Positions 52,590 to 61,755 are shown, counted from the stretch's first letter. The stretch: DNA of 64,000 nucleotides from Actinoplanes couchii (GCF_016862075.1 NZ_BOMG01000057.1:217873-281872), one strand, 5' to 3'. The notes: generated from the letters alone by a model not told the origin. Numbers and translations: made by a program.

Positions 52590-52964
52590 ATGGCCAAGCC
52601 TCGTCTGCAACCAGGCCCGGAACATCCGATCACGATCACCCCGACCGGTGGAAGGGTGACGATCACCCACGCCGGGAAGGTGATCGCCGACACGCCGAAC
52701 GCGCTCACGCTGCAGGAGGCGACCTACCCCGGGGTGCAGTACGTCCCGCTCGCCGACGTCGACCCGGCGGCGCTCGTCAAGACCGATAAACAGACCTACT
52801 GCCCCTACAAGGGCGACGCCAGCTACTGGTCGCTGCCGGACGCGGCGGATGCCGTGTGGGGCTACGAGGACCCGTTCGAGGCGGTCGCCGAGATCAAGGG
52901 TTTTGTCGCCTTCTACCCGGACAAGGTCGACGTGGTGATCGCCGAGCGCACCGCCGCCAGCTGA
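52590..52964 (+). CDS. DUF427 protein
   Basis: A 124-aa protein of the DUF427 family: VTITHAGKVIADTPNALTLQ, YPGVQYVPLADVD and CPYKGDASYW, DAVWGYEDPFEAVAEIKGFVAFYPDKVDV are all standard family blocks. Function is not known. The last 52 bp overlap the convergent F420-type oxidoreductase gene. Confidence 0.92.
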   Translation: MAKPRLQPGPEHPITITPTGGRVTITHAGKVIADTPNALTLQEATYPGVQYVPLADVDPAALVKTDKQTYCPYKGDASYWSLPDAADAVWGYEDPFEAVAEIKGFVAFYPDKVDVVIAERTAAS

Positions 52965-53935
52965 TAGCGGTCGGTGTCGTAGGGCGTGTAGAGCGAGATC
53001 CGGTCGATCGCGGATCCGAATCGGTCACGCAGCCCGGCGGCCACGGTCGCCGGGTCACCCGCCACCGCGAAGGCGTCCAGCACGTCGTCCGGGATCGCGC
53101 CGGCCATCTCGTCCCACGATCCGCGCCGGGACAGCCGGTTCAGCCGGTCCGCCAGCTCGCCCCATCCGTGCAGCTCCAGGACCGGACGGTAAGCGGGAGT
53201 CGACGCGTAGAAGGCGATCTGCCCGCGCACCGCCCGCTCGGCACGCGCCCGGGCCGCCTCGTCGGCGCCGAGCACCACCATCGGACTCATCTCGATCCGG
53301 AATCCGTCCAGGTCACCGCCGCGCGCCGCCCGTACCGCCGGAAGAATTCTGTCCTTGAGATAGGTCTCGCTGGTCAGCGGGTGGACCAGCAGCCCGTCGG
53401 CGACCCGTCCGGCGGCGGCCACCATCAGCTCGCCGACCGCGGCCAGCTGCACCGGCGGATTGCCGAACGGATTCGGTCCCGGATCGAAGAACTCGGTCAT
53501 CAGCGTGTGCTGGTAGAACTTGCCGCGGAACATCAGCCGCCCGCCGGTCGCCCAGGCGTGCCAGATCGCCCGCATCGCGGTGACGAACTCCTCCATCCGG
53601 GCCGCCGGACGGCTCCACGGCATCGCGAACCGCCGCTCGATGTGCGGCTTGACCTGCGAACCCAGCCCCAGCCGGAACCTGCCCTCGGAGACCAGCCGCA
53701 GGTCGTTGGCGAGCACCGCCACGGTCATCGGGTTGCGGGCGAAGGCCACCGCGATCGCCGACTGCAGCGCGATCCGCCGGGTCGCCCGGGCCACCAGGGC
53801 GAGCGTGGTGAAGACGTCGTGCCTGGTCTCGGCGGCGTTGAAACCGTCGTAGCCGACCAGCTCCGCCCCCACGGCCGCCGCTTCCGCCTCGATCGGCGAG
53901 GCCGCGACCGGCGCGGCATAGTCAACCAACATCAC
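52913..53935 (-). CDS. F420-dependent luciferase-like oxidoreductase
   Basis: A 340-aa LLM-family enzyme resembling the F420-dependent TIGR03617 type. GYDGFNAAETRHDVF, NPMTVAVLANDLRLVSEGRF and RLGLGSQVKPHIERRF are diagnostic. Unlike the four monooxygenases of the large operon it is a lone gene. It likely uses F420H2 to reduce an unknown compound. Convergent overlap of 52 bp with the DUF427 gene. Confidence 0.9.
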   Translation of the reverse strand: MMLVDYAAPVAASPIEAEAAAVGAELVGYDGFNAAETRHDVFTTLALVARATRRIALQSAIAVAFARNPMTVAVLANDLRLVSEGRFRLGLGSQVKPHIERRFAMPWSRPAARMEEFVTAMRAIWHAWATGGRLMFRGKFYQHTLMTEFFDPGPNPFGNPPVQLAAVGELMVAAAGRVADGLLVHPLTSETYLKDRILPAVRAARGGDLDGFRIEMSPMVVLGADEAARARAERAVRGQIAFYASTPAYRPVLELHGWGELADRLNRLSRRGSWDEMAGAIPDDVLDAFAVAGDPATVAAGLRDRFGSAIDRISLYTPYDTDRYQLAAVRSAITTSTLSG

Positions 53936-53951
53936 TCACAACTACCAGAAC

Positions 53952-53982
53952 TTGACCCTGACACAGTGTCAGGGCGTTAAGT
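53952..53982 (+). promoter_or_regulatory. MerR-type promoter/operator
   Basis: CCCTGACAC-A-GTGTCAGGG (53956-53974) is a perfect 19-bp palindrome lying between a candidate -35 TTGACC (53952-53957) and -10 TTAAGT (53977-53982). The 19-bp spacer is the hallmark of promoters that MerR proteins activate by DNA distortion. Confidence 0.75.
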
Positions 53983-53992
53983 CGGAGCCATC

Positions 53993-54808
53993 ATGTTCGC
54001 CATCGGAGACTTCGCCCGCCACGGCCGTGTGTCGGTCCGGATGCTGCGTCACTACGACGCGACCGGTCTGCTACGGCCCGCCCACGTCGACCCCGCCACC
54101 GGCTACCGGCACTACACCGCCGGTCAGCTGGCCCGGCTCAACCGGATCATCGCCCTGAAAGACCTCGGTTTCACGTTGCAGCAGGTCCGCGACATCGTCG
54201 ACGGCAGCCTGAGCAGCGAGGAGCTGCGGGGCATGCTGCGGTTGCGCCGGGCCGAGCTGGCGGCGGCGATGGCCGCGGCGGCCGCCCGGCTGACCCAGGT
54301 GGAGGCGCGGCTCCGGGCCATCGAGAGTGAGGGTCACATGCCCAGCAACGACGTCGTCCTGAAAGCGGTGCCCACCGTCCGGGTCGCCGAGCTGACCGCC
54401 ATCGCCGCGAGTTACGAGCCGGAGGACATCAGCCCGGTGATCAACCCGCTCTACGAGCAGCTCTTCCAGCGGATGGACGCGGCCGGGGTCAGCCCTTCCG
54501 GTCCCGGGATCGCCTACTACGAGGACGCGACGGACGGCGGCATCACCGTGCACGCCGGGATCCAGGTCGCCGGGGGTCCGGCCACCGCCGATTTCGCGGT
54601 CCGCGATCTCGCCCCGATCCCGCAAGCCGCCACGATCCTGCACCACGGGTCGATGGACGCGGTGGTCCCCACCGCCCAGACCCTGGCCCGGTGGATCGAC
54701 GCGAACGGGTATCGCGCCGACGGTTACGCCCGCGAGATCACCCTCGGGTGCCCGGAGAACCGGGACGACTGGGTCACCGAGCTCCAGGTGCCGGTCACCA
54801 AGCTCTGA
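53993..54808 (+). CDS. MerR-family regulator with GyrI-like ligand domain
   Basis: A 271-aa BmrR-like activator. The MerR HTH reads MFAIGDFARHGRVSVRMLRH-YD with wing GYRHYTAGQLARLNRI, a dimerisation coiled coil follows (about 75-115), then a GyrI-like domain (residues 122-271) with VRVAELTAIAASYEPEDISP and a multidrug-binding Glu-rich end. It should turn on its own promoter and the MATE-like exporter gene that starts 5 bp after its stop when a hydrophobic ligand binds. Confidence 0.93.
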   Translation: MFAIGDFARHGRVSVRMLRHYDATGLLRPAHVDPATGYRHYTAGQLARLNRIIALKDLGFTLQQVRDIVDGSLSSEELRGMLRLRRAELAAAMAAAAARLTQVEARLRAIESEGHMPSNDVVLKAVPTVRVAELTAIAASYEPEDISPVINPLYEQLFQRMDAAGVSPSGPGIAYYEDATDGGITVHAGIQVAGGPATADFAVRDLAPIPQAATILHHGSMDAVVPTAQTLARWIDANGYRADGYAREITLGCPENRDDWVTELQVPVTKL

Positions 54809-54813
54809 CCCCG

Positions 54814-56100
54814 ATGACCTCTCTCGTCGCGCCCGCCGTCCGTTTCTCCGGTTCGATCCTGGTGGGGCTGCTGGCCGGCCTCCTGCTGCAGGTCTTCACC
54901 CTGGCGTTCCTCGGGCGGCTGGGCGGTGACGCGCTCTATGTGCGGGCCATCTTCACGCCGATCGGGTTCCTGATCCTGGCCGTCACCGAGGGCGTCATCG
55001 TCGCCGCCCAGGTGTCGGCCGGGATCGCCACCCGCTCCGGCCGGGCCGCCGTGGCCCGGCCACTGCCCACGTTCCTGCTGCTCGGCGGCGGGGTGCTGCT
55101 GCTGGTCGCCGGGGTGTTCACAGCCGGCTCGGGCCCGATCCTGGACGCTCTCGCGGTGGCCCCCGCGGTCCGGGCCGACGTGGTGTCGTTCGTCGTCGCG
55201 ATGTGCCTGGCCACCGTCGTGAGCCTGGTGCCGTGGGGCGGAGCCGCCCTGCTGCGGGGCATCGGGCGGACCGCCGCGTCGTCGGCCCTGGCGGTCGGTT
55301 TCACGGTGCTGGCCATGGTCACGATGGTGGTGCTGGGCGCCACCACCGGTCTCGGGGTCCTCGCGGTGCCCGTCGCCACGGCGCTCGCCGCTGTCGTCGC
55401 GGGCGCGGTGACACTCGGGGTGCTGTTACGCGGGCACGGGCCGCCCGGCCCCTGGCTCCAGCGGGAGGCCGCGGTCACGGTGTGGACCCTCGGTGCGCCG
55501 GTCGCGGTGACGTTCCTGCTGCTGTCGACGGTGAACTTCGGGTTCCTGCGGGTGCTGCGCGATGCCACCGCCATTGACGTCGCCGGGTTCAACCTGGGGC
55601 AGGGCGCCACCACGTTCTTCATGGTGGTGGCGCTGGCGGTCGGCTCCGGTTCGGCCGTCGCGGCGAACCTGCGGCCCGGGGCGGTGCGACGGCCGATCGA
55701 GGCGGCCGGGCTGAGCGCGGCGGTGCGCATCGCCCTCCCGGCGTACGCGCTGATCGGTGTCCTGATCTTCGTGACCCGGGAGCCGCTGAGCCGTCTGTTC
55801 ACCACCGATCCGGAGGTCGCGCGGGTCACCGCCGAGTATCTGATGTGGATCGGCCCGACGTTCGTGGTCTTCGGCGGCACCCTGGCCGTGCTGTCCTACC
55901 TGGAACAGATCGGCCACGCCCGCACCGCGCTGCTGCTCAACAGCGTCTACTTCGCGGCGCTGCTGGCGATCGCTTTCCTGCTCCCCCAGCCGGTCACCGC
56001 CCTGACCCTGACCAAGCTCCTGGCCGCCGGCAACACCCTCGGCTTCCTGACGTGCTGGCTCAGCGCCCGCTACCTGCTCTCCCGCCGGAGCGATCCATGA
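54814..56100 (+). CDS. MATE-like multidrug efflux transporter
   Basis: A 428-aa polytopic protein with 12 helices. Layout resembles MATE transporters: LQVFTLAFLGRLGGDALYVRAI, VWTLGAPVAVTFLLLSTVNF at the start of the second half, and an inverted duplication. ATG 54814 is 5 bp after the MerR-GyrI stop, so the two form one operon. It probably exports the drug that the regulator senses. Confidence 0.85.
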   Translation: MTSLVAPAVRFSGSILVGLLAGLLLQVFTLAFLGRLGGDALYVRAIFTPIGFLILAVTEGVIVAAQVSAGIATRSGRAAVARPLPTFLLLGGGVLLLVAGVFTAGSGPILDALAVAPAVRADVVSFVVAMCLATVVSLVPWGGAALLRGIGRTAASSALAVGFTVLAMVTMVVLGATTGLGVLAVPVATALAAVVAGAVTLGVLLRGHGPPGPWLQREAAVTVWTLGAPVAVTFLLLSTVNFGFLRVLRDATAIDVAGFNLGQGATTFFMVVALAVGSGSAVAANLRPGAVRRPIEAAGLSAAVRIALPAYALIGVLIFVTREPLSRLFTTDPEVARVTAEYLMWIGPTFVVFGGTLAVLSYLEQIGHARTALLLNSVYFAALLAIAFLLPQPVTALTLTKLLAAGNTLGFLTCWLSARYLLSRRSDP

Positions 56101-56104
56101 TCAG

Positions 56105-56749
56105 ATGACATTCATGAGGATCGACGACGTGGTCTGGGACATGGACGGCACGCTGGTGGACTCCACCCGGGTGGTGCCGGACGCCTTCGTGCGTGCCGTC
56201 GCCACCCTGAACGGGCCGGTCATCACCAGCGCCGAGGTGGTGGCCGCCTATCCGCGAGGCACCCCCGAGGTGATCCTCTCGTTCCTCGTCGGGCGCGAAC
56301 TCTCACCGGACGAGCACGACGTGTACTACCGGCAGCTGGACGGTGTGGCGGTGTCCGCCTATCCGGGGGTCCTGGCCACGCTCGCCGCTCTGCGGGAGAA
56401 GGGCCGGCCGGTCGCCGTCTTCACCGGGGCGAGTACCCGATCGGCCCGGATCCTGCTGGCGGCCGCCGGCATCGACGCCGACGTCGTCATCGGCGGCGAC
56501 CAGGTCAGCCGGCCGAAACCCGCCCCGGACGGCATGCTGCTCGCCGCGCGGCGACTCGGCACCCGGCCGGACCGGCTGGCCCTCGTCGGGGACTCGCCGC
56601 TCGACCTGCGGGCCGCCCGGTCCGCGGGCAGCGTGAGTGTGTCCGCCGCGTGGGGCCACCTGTACGACCCGGCGGAACCCGCGGACGTCACCCTGTCCAC
56701 TCCCGGCGAGGCGCTCGCCCTGGTGGGGTCAGTCGTGGGTGACCGCTGA
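56105..56749 (+). CDS. HAD-superfamily phosphatase
   Basis: A 214-aa hydrolase. Nucleophile Asp in DMDGTLVDS (motif I), FTGAS (motif II Ser/Thr), Lys in RPKPAPDG (motif III), and GDSPLDLRAA (motif IV). A helical cap lies between residues 20-85. Phosphoglycolate- or sugar-phosphate-type substrate. ATG 56105 or 56114. The 3' end overlaps the convergent P1 peptidase by 21 bp. Confidence 0.92.
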   Translation: MTFMRIDDVVWDMDGTLVDSTRVVPDAFVRAVATLNGPVITSAEVVAAYPRGTPEVILSFLVGRELSPDEHDVYYRQLDGVAVSAYPGVLATLAALREKGRPVAVFTGASTRSARILLAAAGIDADVVIGGDQVSRPKPAPDGMLLAARRLGTRPDRLALVGDSPLDLRAARSAGSVSVSAAWGHLYDPAEPADVTLSTPGEALALVGSVVGDR

Positions 56750-57583
56750 CCTGATCGCGGCGGCCATCACCTCGGTGGTGACCGCGCGGAGCAGGTCCAG
56801 GTCGGTGTCGTCGACCTCGCCGGTGGCCAGGGCGACCACGGCGTCGCCGTCGTAACGGGAGTGGGCCGGGTGCAGGGCCCGGGCGAAACCGGTGTGGCCG
56901 CTCTGGGCCAGCAGGTGGCAGTCGAGTTTGCTCAACCGGGCGTCGGTCAGGACCACGGCGATCGTGGTGTTCCGCATGCCCAACTGGACGGCGGGTTCGG
57001 TCACCGGGGCGCCGCCGAAGACCGGGCGGCCGTCGGCGCCGATCACGTCGCCCCAGGCGTTGACCACGGCGATCGCCTCCACCCGGGCGGCGCCGGCCCG
57101 GCCGGACGCGTGACCCAGACCGCCCGGAGACGAGACGGGGCGCCATCTGCCGCTGCGGGCTCCGGTGCCGGCTCCGACCGTACCCACGCGGAAGGGTTGT
57201 CCGGTGAGGGCCGCCAGAGCCGCGGCACGCCCCTCGTCCGCGCCCGGCGGCCGCGTCGCGATCGACTCGTCGAAAACGGACATGCCGACGACGATCGGGA
57301 CCGGCCCGAACGGGGTCGCGAAGCCTTTCCCCTGCTCGGCGAGCAGCCGCATCACCCCGTCACCGGCGGCCAGGCCGAACGCGGAACCACCGGACAGCAC
57401 CACCGCGTCGACCCGTTCGACCAGGCGGCCCGGTTCGAGCAGGGCGAAGTCGCGGGTCGCCGGGGCGCCGCCGCGGACCTCACCGGAGGCGACCGTGCCC
57501 GGCGGCGGAAGGATCACCGTGACGCCGGTGTCCGCCCCGGTCCAGTGGCCTCCGAAGGCCGACATCAGCTGTGGGGTGATCAT
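56729..57583 (-). CDS. P1-family (DmpA/NylC-type) peptidase
   Basis: A 284-aa N-terminal-nucleophile hydrolase that self-cleaves. VRGGAPATRDFALLEP, VDAVVLSGGSAFGLAAGDGVM and the nucleophile region MRNTTIAVVLTDARL (processing Asn-Thr as in NylC) are all present, and ALHPAHSRYDGDAVVALATG ends the fold. It acts on small amides or D-amino-acid esters. ATG 57583 was chosen; the preceding open frame lies over the catalase promoter. Confidence 0.9.
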   Translation of the reverse strand: MITPQLMSAFGGHWTGADTGVTVILPPPGTVASGEVRGGAPATRDFALLEPGRLVERVDAVVLSGGSAFGLAAGDGVMRLLAEQGKGFATPFGPVPIVVGMSVFDESIATRPPGADEGRAAALAALTGQPFRVGTVGAGTGARSGRWRPVSSPGGLGHASGRAGAARVEAIAVVNAWGDVIGADGRPVFGGAPVTEPAVQLGMRNTTIAVVLTDARLSKLDCHLLAQSGHTGFARALHPAHSRYDGDAVVALATGEVDDTDLDLLRAVTTEVMAAAIRSAVTHD

Positions 57584-57674
57584 CTGGCAAACGTACTCGC
57601 GATCGATGTTCCGACCGGGAAAGCCGGGGTATCCACGGCCTGTCCCCGAAGTTGTACAGAACGGAATAATCGCC

Positions 57675-59747
57675 ATGGAACCGACAGTTCCCAGCCCTTC
57701 GTCGAAGCAGCCCGCCGAGACCAGCCCCGTCCAGGAATCGCTGGCGCCCGCCCGGGGTCTGCAGACCGGCGAGCAGCTCACCAGCGCCCAAGGCGTGCGC
57801 CTGCCGGACACCGACCACTCCCTCACGGCCGGGCCGCGCGGGCCGGCCCTGCTCGAGGACTTCCACCTACGCGAGAAGATCACCCACTTCGACCACGAGC
57901 GGATCCCGGAACGAGTGGTCCACGCGCGGGGGTCGGGGGCGTACGGGACGTTCGTCGCGTACGGGAACGCGGCGTCCGTGACCAGCGCCGGTTTCCTCGC
58001 CGAGAAGAACCGGGAGACCGACGTCTTCGCCCGGTTCTCCACCGTCCTCGGTTCCCGCGGCTCCGCCGACACCGTCCGGGACGTCCGCGGTTTCGCGGTC
58101 AAGTTCTACACCGACGAAGGCAACTTCGACCTGGTCGGCAACAACATGCCGGTCTTCTTCATCCAGGACGCGATCAAGTTCCCGGACCTGATCCACGCCG
58201 CCAAATGGCACCCGGACCGGGAGATCCCGCAGGCGCAGACCGCGCACGACACCTTCTGGGACTTCGTGTCGCTGCACACCGAGGCCACCCACCACGTCTT
58301 CTGGGCGATGTCCGACCGGGGTGTGCCCCGCTCGTACCGGACCATGGAGGGGTTCGGCGTCCACACGTTCCGCCTGGTCAACGGCGAGGGCAAGACCTCA
58401 CTGGTCAAGTTCCACTGGAAGCCGGTCGCCGGCGTGCACTCGCTCAACTGGGAGGAGGCACAACTCACCGCCGGCATGGACCCCGACTTCCACCGCCGCG
58501 ACCTGGCCGACTCGATCGACGCCGGGCTGTTCTACGAGTACGAGCTGGGTATCCAGGTGATGCCGGACGCCCCCGTCTTCGAAGGCATCGACCTGCTCGA
58601 CCCGACCAAACTCGTACCGGAGGAGCTGGCGCCGGTCCAGGCCATCGGCCGGCTGATGCTCAACCGGAACCCGGACAACTTCCACGCCGAAACCGAACAG
58701 ATCGCCTTCCACCTGGGCAATCTCGTCCCCGGCATCGAGGTCACCAACGATCCGCTGCTGCAGGGCCGCCTCTTCTCCTACCTGGACACCCAGCTGAGCC
58801 GGCTCGGCGGCCCCAACTTCACCCAGCTGCCGGTCAACCGCCCGCACGCCCCCGTCAACGACAACCTCCGCGACGGCATGCACCAGAGCGTCGTCCACCA
58901 GGGCATCGCCCCGTACCTGCCGAACAGCCTGGCCGGTTCGGAAGGCCCGGTGCAGGCCGGAACGACGTCACCAGAGGCCCGCCCGGTGCCCGGCGGTGGC
59001 GAGGGTTACGTCCACCTGCCGCTGCCGGTCGACGGTGACAAGGTGCGCGCCCATCCGGCATCGTTCGACGACCACTACTCGCAGGCGGCCTTGTTCTTCG
59101 CCAGCCTCAGCCCGATCGAGCAGGATCATGTGGTCGAGGCGTTCACGTTCGAGTTGAGCAAGTGTTACGAGCAGCCGATCCGCGAACGCATGCTGCGAGT
59201 CCTGGCCAACGTGGACAGCGGATTGACCGCCCGGGTCGCGGCCGGTCTGGGCCTGCCCGCCCCCACCGGCAAGCCGCCGGCCGGGGTGACGCCGTCGCCG
59301 GCCCTGGCCCAGATCGACGGCCGGTCCTGGCCGGTCGCCGGCCGGGTGGTGGGCGTGATCGGGTCGGTGGACAGCGACGTCTCGGCACTTCAGCAAGAGC
59401 TCAAAGCCCAAGGCGTGGTCGTACGTCTCATCGCGCCGACCGGGGGCCCGGGCGTGGAACGCACCTACCAGACCGCACGGTCCGTCGAGTTCGACGCGGT
59501 GGTGGTCACGGTCGCCACCACCGACCAGCAGGTGGCGGTCCTGTTGCAGGAGGCGTACCGCCACGCCAAGCCCATCGGCGTATCCGGGGGCGGCGCCCGA
59601 ACCGTGACGGAGGCAGGCATCGACCCGACCGCACCGGGCCTACTACCGGACCCGGACGCCGACGAGCTGGTGACAGCCTTGAGCACCCACCGGGTGTGGT
59701 CCCGGATCCCGCTGCTGAAGCCGTCCACTTCCTCGGCGGGTTCCTGA
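57675..59747 (+). CDS. katE: Large-subunit catalase (HPII type)
   Basis: A 690-aa clade II haem catalase. Catalytic His83 is in RVVHARGSGAYG, distal Asn in VGNNMPVFFIQDAIKFPD, and the proximal Tyr in LFSYLDTQLSRLG. The C-terminal flavodoxin/GATase-like domain of large catalases (about 550-690, VVGVIGSVDSDVSALQQELK) is complete. ATG 57675 begins a short flexible N-terminus. It removes hydrogen peroxide, typically in stationary phase or spores. A strong hairpin terminator lies 281 bp after the stop. Confidence 0.95.
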   Translation: MEPTVPSPSSKQPAETSPVQESLAPARGLQTGEQLTSAQGVRLPDTDHSLTAGPRGPALLEDFHLREKITHFDHERIPERVVHARGSGAYGTFVAYGNAASVTSAGFLAEKNRETDVFARFSTVLGSRGSADTVRDVRGFAVKFYTDEGNFDLVGNNMPVFFIQDAIKFPDLIHAAKWHPDREIPQAQTAHDTFWDFVSLHTEATHHVFWAMSDRGVPRSYRTMEGFGVHTFRLVNGEGKTSLVKFHWKPVAGVHSLNWEEAQLTAGMDPDFHRRDLADSIDAGLFYEYELGIQVMPDAPVFEGIDLLDPTKLVPEELAPVQAIGRLMLNRNPDNFHAETEQIAFHLGNLVPGIEVTNDPLLQGRLFSYLDTQLSRLGGPNFTQLPVNRPHAPVNDNLRDGMHQSVVHQGIAPYLPNSLAGSEGPVQAGTTSPEARPVPGGGEGYVHLPLPVDGDKVRAHPASFDDHYSQAALFFASLSPIEQDHVVEAFTFELSKCYEQPIRERMLRVLANVDSGLTARVAAGLGLPAPTGKPPAGVTPSPALAQIDGRSWPVAGRVVGVIGSVDSDVSALQQELKAQGVVVRLIAPTGGPGVERTYQTARSVEFDAVVVTVATTDQQVAVLLQEAYRHAKPIGVSGGGARTVTEAGIDPTAPGLLPDPDADELVTALSTHRVWSRIPLLKPSTSSAGS

Positions 59748-59754
59748 CCGCGCG

Positions 59755-59945
59755 CCATGCTCGAGGCCGCCCGCTTCAGCGGCGGCCTCCTGACCACACG
59801 TCCCGCTTCAACGGCAGGTCTCCTGACCACACACCCCGCCTCAGCGACGGGTCCGTGTCCGCACATCCCGCCTCAGCGGCGGGTCCGTGTCCGCACATCC
59901 CGCCTCAGCGACGGGTCCGCGTCCGCACTTCCCGGCTGAAGCTGT
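59755..59945. repeat. 32-bp tandem repeat
   Basis: About 5.5 units of a 32-bp repeat, clearest at 59846-59877, 59878-59909 and 59910-59941 (GACGGGTCCGTGTCCGCACA then TCCCGCCTCAGC). The period is not a multiple of 3, so it is non-coding. It separates katE from its terminator. Confidence 0.9.
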
Positions 59946-60028
59946 CCATCTCAGCGACTGCCTGCCTCTGCCGAGGTGGTGTTGCGGTCGCATCCTGACC
60001 GCACTGCCCCAGCGAACCTGAATCAGTG

Positions 60029-60056
60029 AAAGCCGGCCCTCATCAGGGCCGGCTTT
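60029..60056 (+). terminator. katE terminator
   Basis: AAAGCCGGCCCT (60029-60040), loop CATC, AGGGCCGGCTTT (60045-60056), followed by T-rich TTC. The best factor-independent terminator of the window, 281 bp after the katE stop. Confidence 0.9.
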
Positions 60057-60169
60057 TCACATTTCCGGCCGCCCCACAGCCACCCGGACCGCCCGCTGGC
60101 CAGTTCCCGAGCACCGGCTCCCCTCGCCGCGCGCCGCCCGAGCACCGAGCTTCCTCGCCGCGGGCTTCC

Positions 60170-60290
60170 TCAGCGTCGGCTCTGTTCAGCGTCGGCCTTG
60201 TTCAGCGTCGGCCTTGTATAGCGTCGGCTCTGCTCAGCGATGGCTCTGCTCAGCGATGGCTCTGCTCAGCGATGGTTCTGCTCAGTAACG
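60170..60290. repeat. 16-bp tandem repeat
   Basis: About 7.5 units of TCAGCGTCGGCTCTGT / TCAGCGATGGCTCTGC starting every 16 bp from 60170. Earlier copies have GTCGG, later ones GATGG, which suggests spread of a variant along the array. Confidence 0.9.
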
Positions 60291-60638
60291 GATGGAGGCC
60301 AAGGCAAGGCCGGCCAGGCTGGAGAAGGTGGTCAGCCAGGCAACCGGAAGCAGAGCGTAAACCGCCATACCGAAGAATCCCGCTGGAGAAAGACTAAGAG
60401 CAAGCACAGCCGCGCCGATGAAGACAAGCGAGGCCACACCCGCAACCTGAACAAAGGTGCGGCTGGTTGGGGCCTGGTCGAACAACACGACCTCCGGGAA
60501 ACGACGCGAGCGGAAGCCGCAACCTTCCCGCACCATCCCGTTGCGCGACACCGTACGGTACGCCCGTTCAAACGGCCGACCGTCCCGCCACACAAGCCGC
60601 TCGGCCCGCCCCACCCGGCTTTTCGCCCGAATCAACAT
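60282..60638 (-). CDS. Possible small membrane protein
   Basis: A 118-aa frame with two C-terminal hydrophobic helices (VAGVASLVFIGAAVLALSLS and GFFGMAVYALLPVAWLTTF) after a basic N-terminal half. Helix order and codon use look gene-like, unlike the surrounding repeats, but no homologue is recognised and no clear ribosome site is seen. Its end touches the 16-bp repeat array. Confidence 0.35.
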   Translation of the reverse strand: MLIRAKSRVGRAERLVWRDGRPFERAYRTVSRNGMVREGCGFRSRRFPEVVLFDQAPTSRTFVQVAGVASLVFIGAAVLALSLSPAGFFGMAVYALLPVAWLTTFSSLAGLALASIRY

Positions 60639-60726
60639 AGACAGCGAATCAACATGTCCGCGTCAACACGTTGACGTCAACAGGTCCGCGTCAAGTCAAC
60701 ATGTCCGCATCAACTTGTGCGCTGTC
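60636..60726. repeat. Cluster of TCAACATGT/GTTGAC motifs
   Basis: TCAACATGT occurs at 60649 and near 60687, with related TCAACATAG, TCAACACGTTGACG (a small palindrome), GTCAACAGGT, TCAACTTGT and GTCAACGG in between. The same core is found in the 18-bp array at 5056-5145 and in the hairpin at 62625-62687. Confidence 0.7.
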
Positions 60727-61122
60727 AACGGGGTTGGCATCGGCGCCAGCAGCAGCTTCGCCGGCAGTCAGCCACCGATAGCCAACGGGCTTCTCCGGAG
60801 CCAGTGCGGCAAACCGAGCACGAAACCGCCGATACGTCAGCGACGGCCACCAGGACGCGGGAATCACCCCGGTCAACTGAGAAGTCTCCTGGCCAGGATG
60901 CAGACCGAGACGGCGCAGGGCATCAGAGTCAACATGCCAGGTGTACCAGCCCCGCCACCGACCCGTCACCGGATCCTTGCCACAGGCCAAGTCACCGTAA
61001 ACCTCATCAAGGGCAAACGGCATCCAGTCAATACCCCGCTCAGCCAGTCAAACAGCAAACGGCGACACGCCACGGGACGAACCATCATTCTCATAGTGCA
61101 AAACCGTCACCCAACCCGTCAT
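60691..61122 (-). pseudogene. Hypothetical gene broken by an in-frame TGA
   Basis: From ATG 61122 the minus strand reads MTGWVTVLHYENDGSSRGVS-PFAV, then TGA (61048-61050), then LAERGIDWMPFALDEVYGDL and on to a stop at 60691, 143 codons in one frame. The second part (WRGWYTWHVDSDALRRLG, ASWWPSLTYRRFRARFAALA) has clear protein character. A CGA to TGA change is the simplest cause. An internal ATG at 61023 could still give a 110-aa product. The last residues fall in the TCAACATGT cluster. Family not recognised. Confidence 0.55.
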
Positions 61123-61350
61123 GCCAAAACTCTAAATACTCAGGAGCATCAAGTCGAGAAGTGACGCCGACCCACAAAGTCGGCAGGAGCCCGCAAGAAG
61201 GCCAATCGTTCCCGCCAGACTCACAACCTTCTCCAGCAACACTGGAACCCGCCGCCCCGCAGTAACTCACCGTCACCCCAAAGCCCACCTAGCACCCAAA
61301 ACCCACCAGGCTCACTGCCACCACCAACCCCGCTCCCACCACCAGATTCA

Positions 61351-61477
61351 CTGCCACCATCAGGCTCACCGCCACCATCAGGTCCACTGCCACCATCAGG
61401 CTCACCGCCACCATCAGGTCCACTGCCACCATCAGGTTCACTGCCACCAACAGGTTCACTGCCACCAGCAAGGCTCA
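61351..61477. repeat. 18-bp tandem repeat with 36-bp higher order
   Basis: Seven units of CTGCCACCATCAGGCTCA alternating with CCGCCACCATCAGGTCCA, giving a 36-bp supra-period at the start. In the minus strand it reads as Gly/Ser/Pro/Asp hexapeptides, but no convincing gene is attached. From 61123 to 61350 I see no gene. Confidence 0.85.
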
Positions 61478-61672
61478 CCGCGCTCTACCAGTTCAGCAGT
61501 CTCATCGCCGCCACCGAACTCACCAGACTCACCGCGCACGCCCAGCCCAGCAGCCTCGCTGACATCGTTAGGCCCACCGCCCATTACGAGCCCACCCGCC
61601 ACGTCGCCACTACCGCGCCCGTCAGCCATTCCGAGCTCAACAACCACTTCATCATCACTGCGCCGGTCACGC

Positions 61673-61755
61673 ACTCCGAGCCCACCAGCCACGTCGCGAC
61701 CACCGCACCCGTCGCCTACTCCGAGCCCACCAGCCACGTCGCGACCACCGCACCG
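61673..61755. repeat. 45-bp tandem repeat
   Basis: ACTCCGAGCCCACCAGCCAC and following bases repeat at 61673 and 61718 (period 45), with more diverged relatives to 61560. The stretch 61480-62020 is otherwise low-complexity Ser/Pro/Thr-like sequence with no gene that I can support. Confidence 0.8.

Noticed and set aside
61048..61050. TGA as a selenocysteine codon
   Set aside because: No SECIS-like structure or redox motif (CxxU) is apparent around it, and a simple nonsense change explains it.
61221..61478. 85-codon minus-strand Gly/Ser/Pro/Asp repeat protein
   Set aside because: It is just the translation of the 18-bp array; no ribosome site and the C-terminal part lacks protein character.
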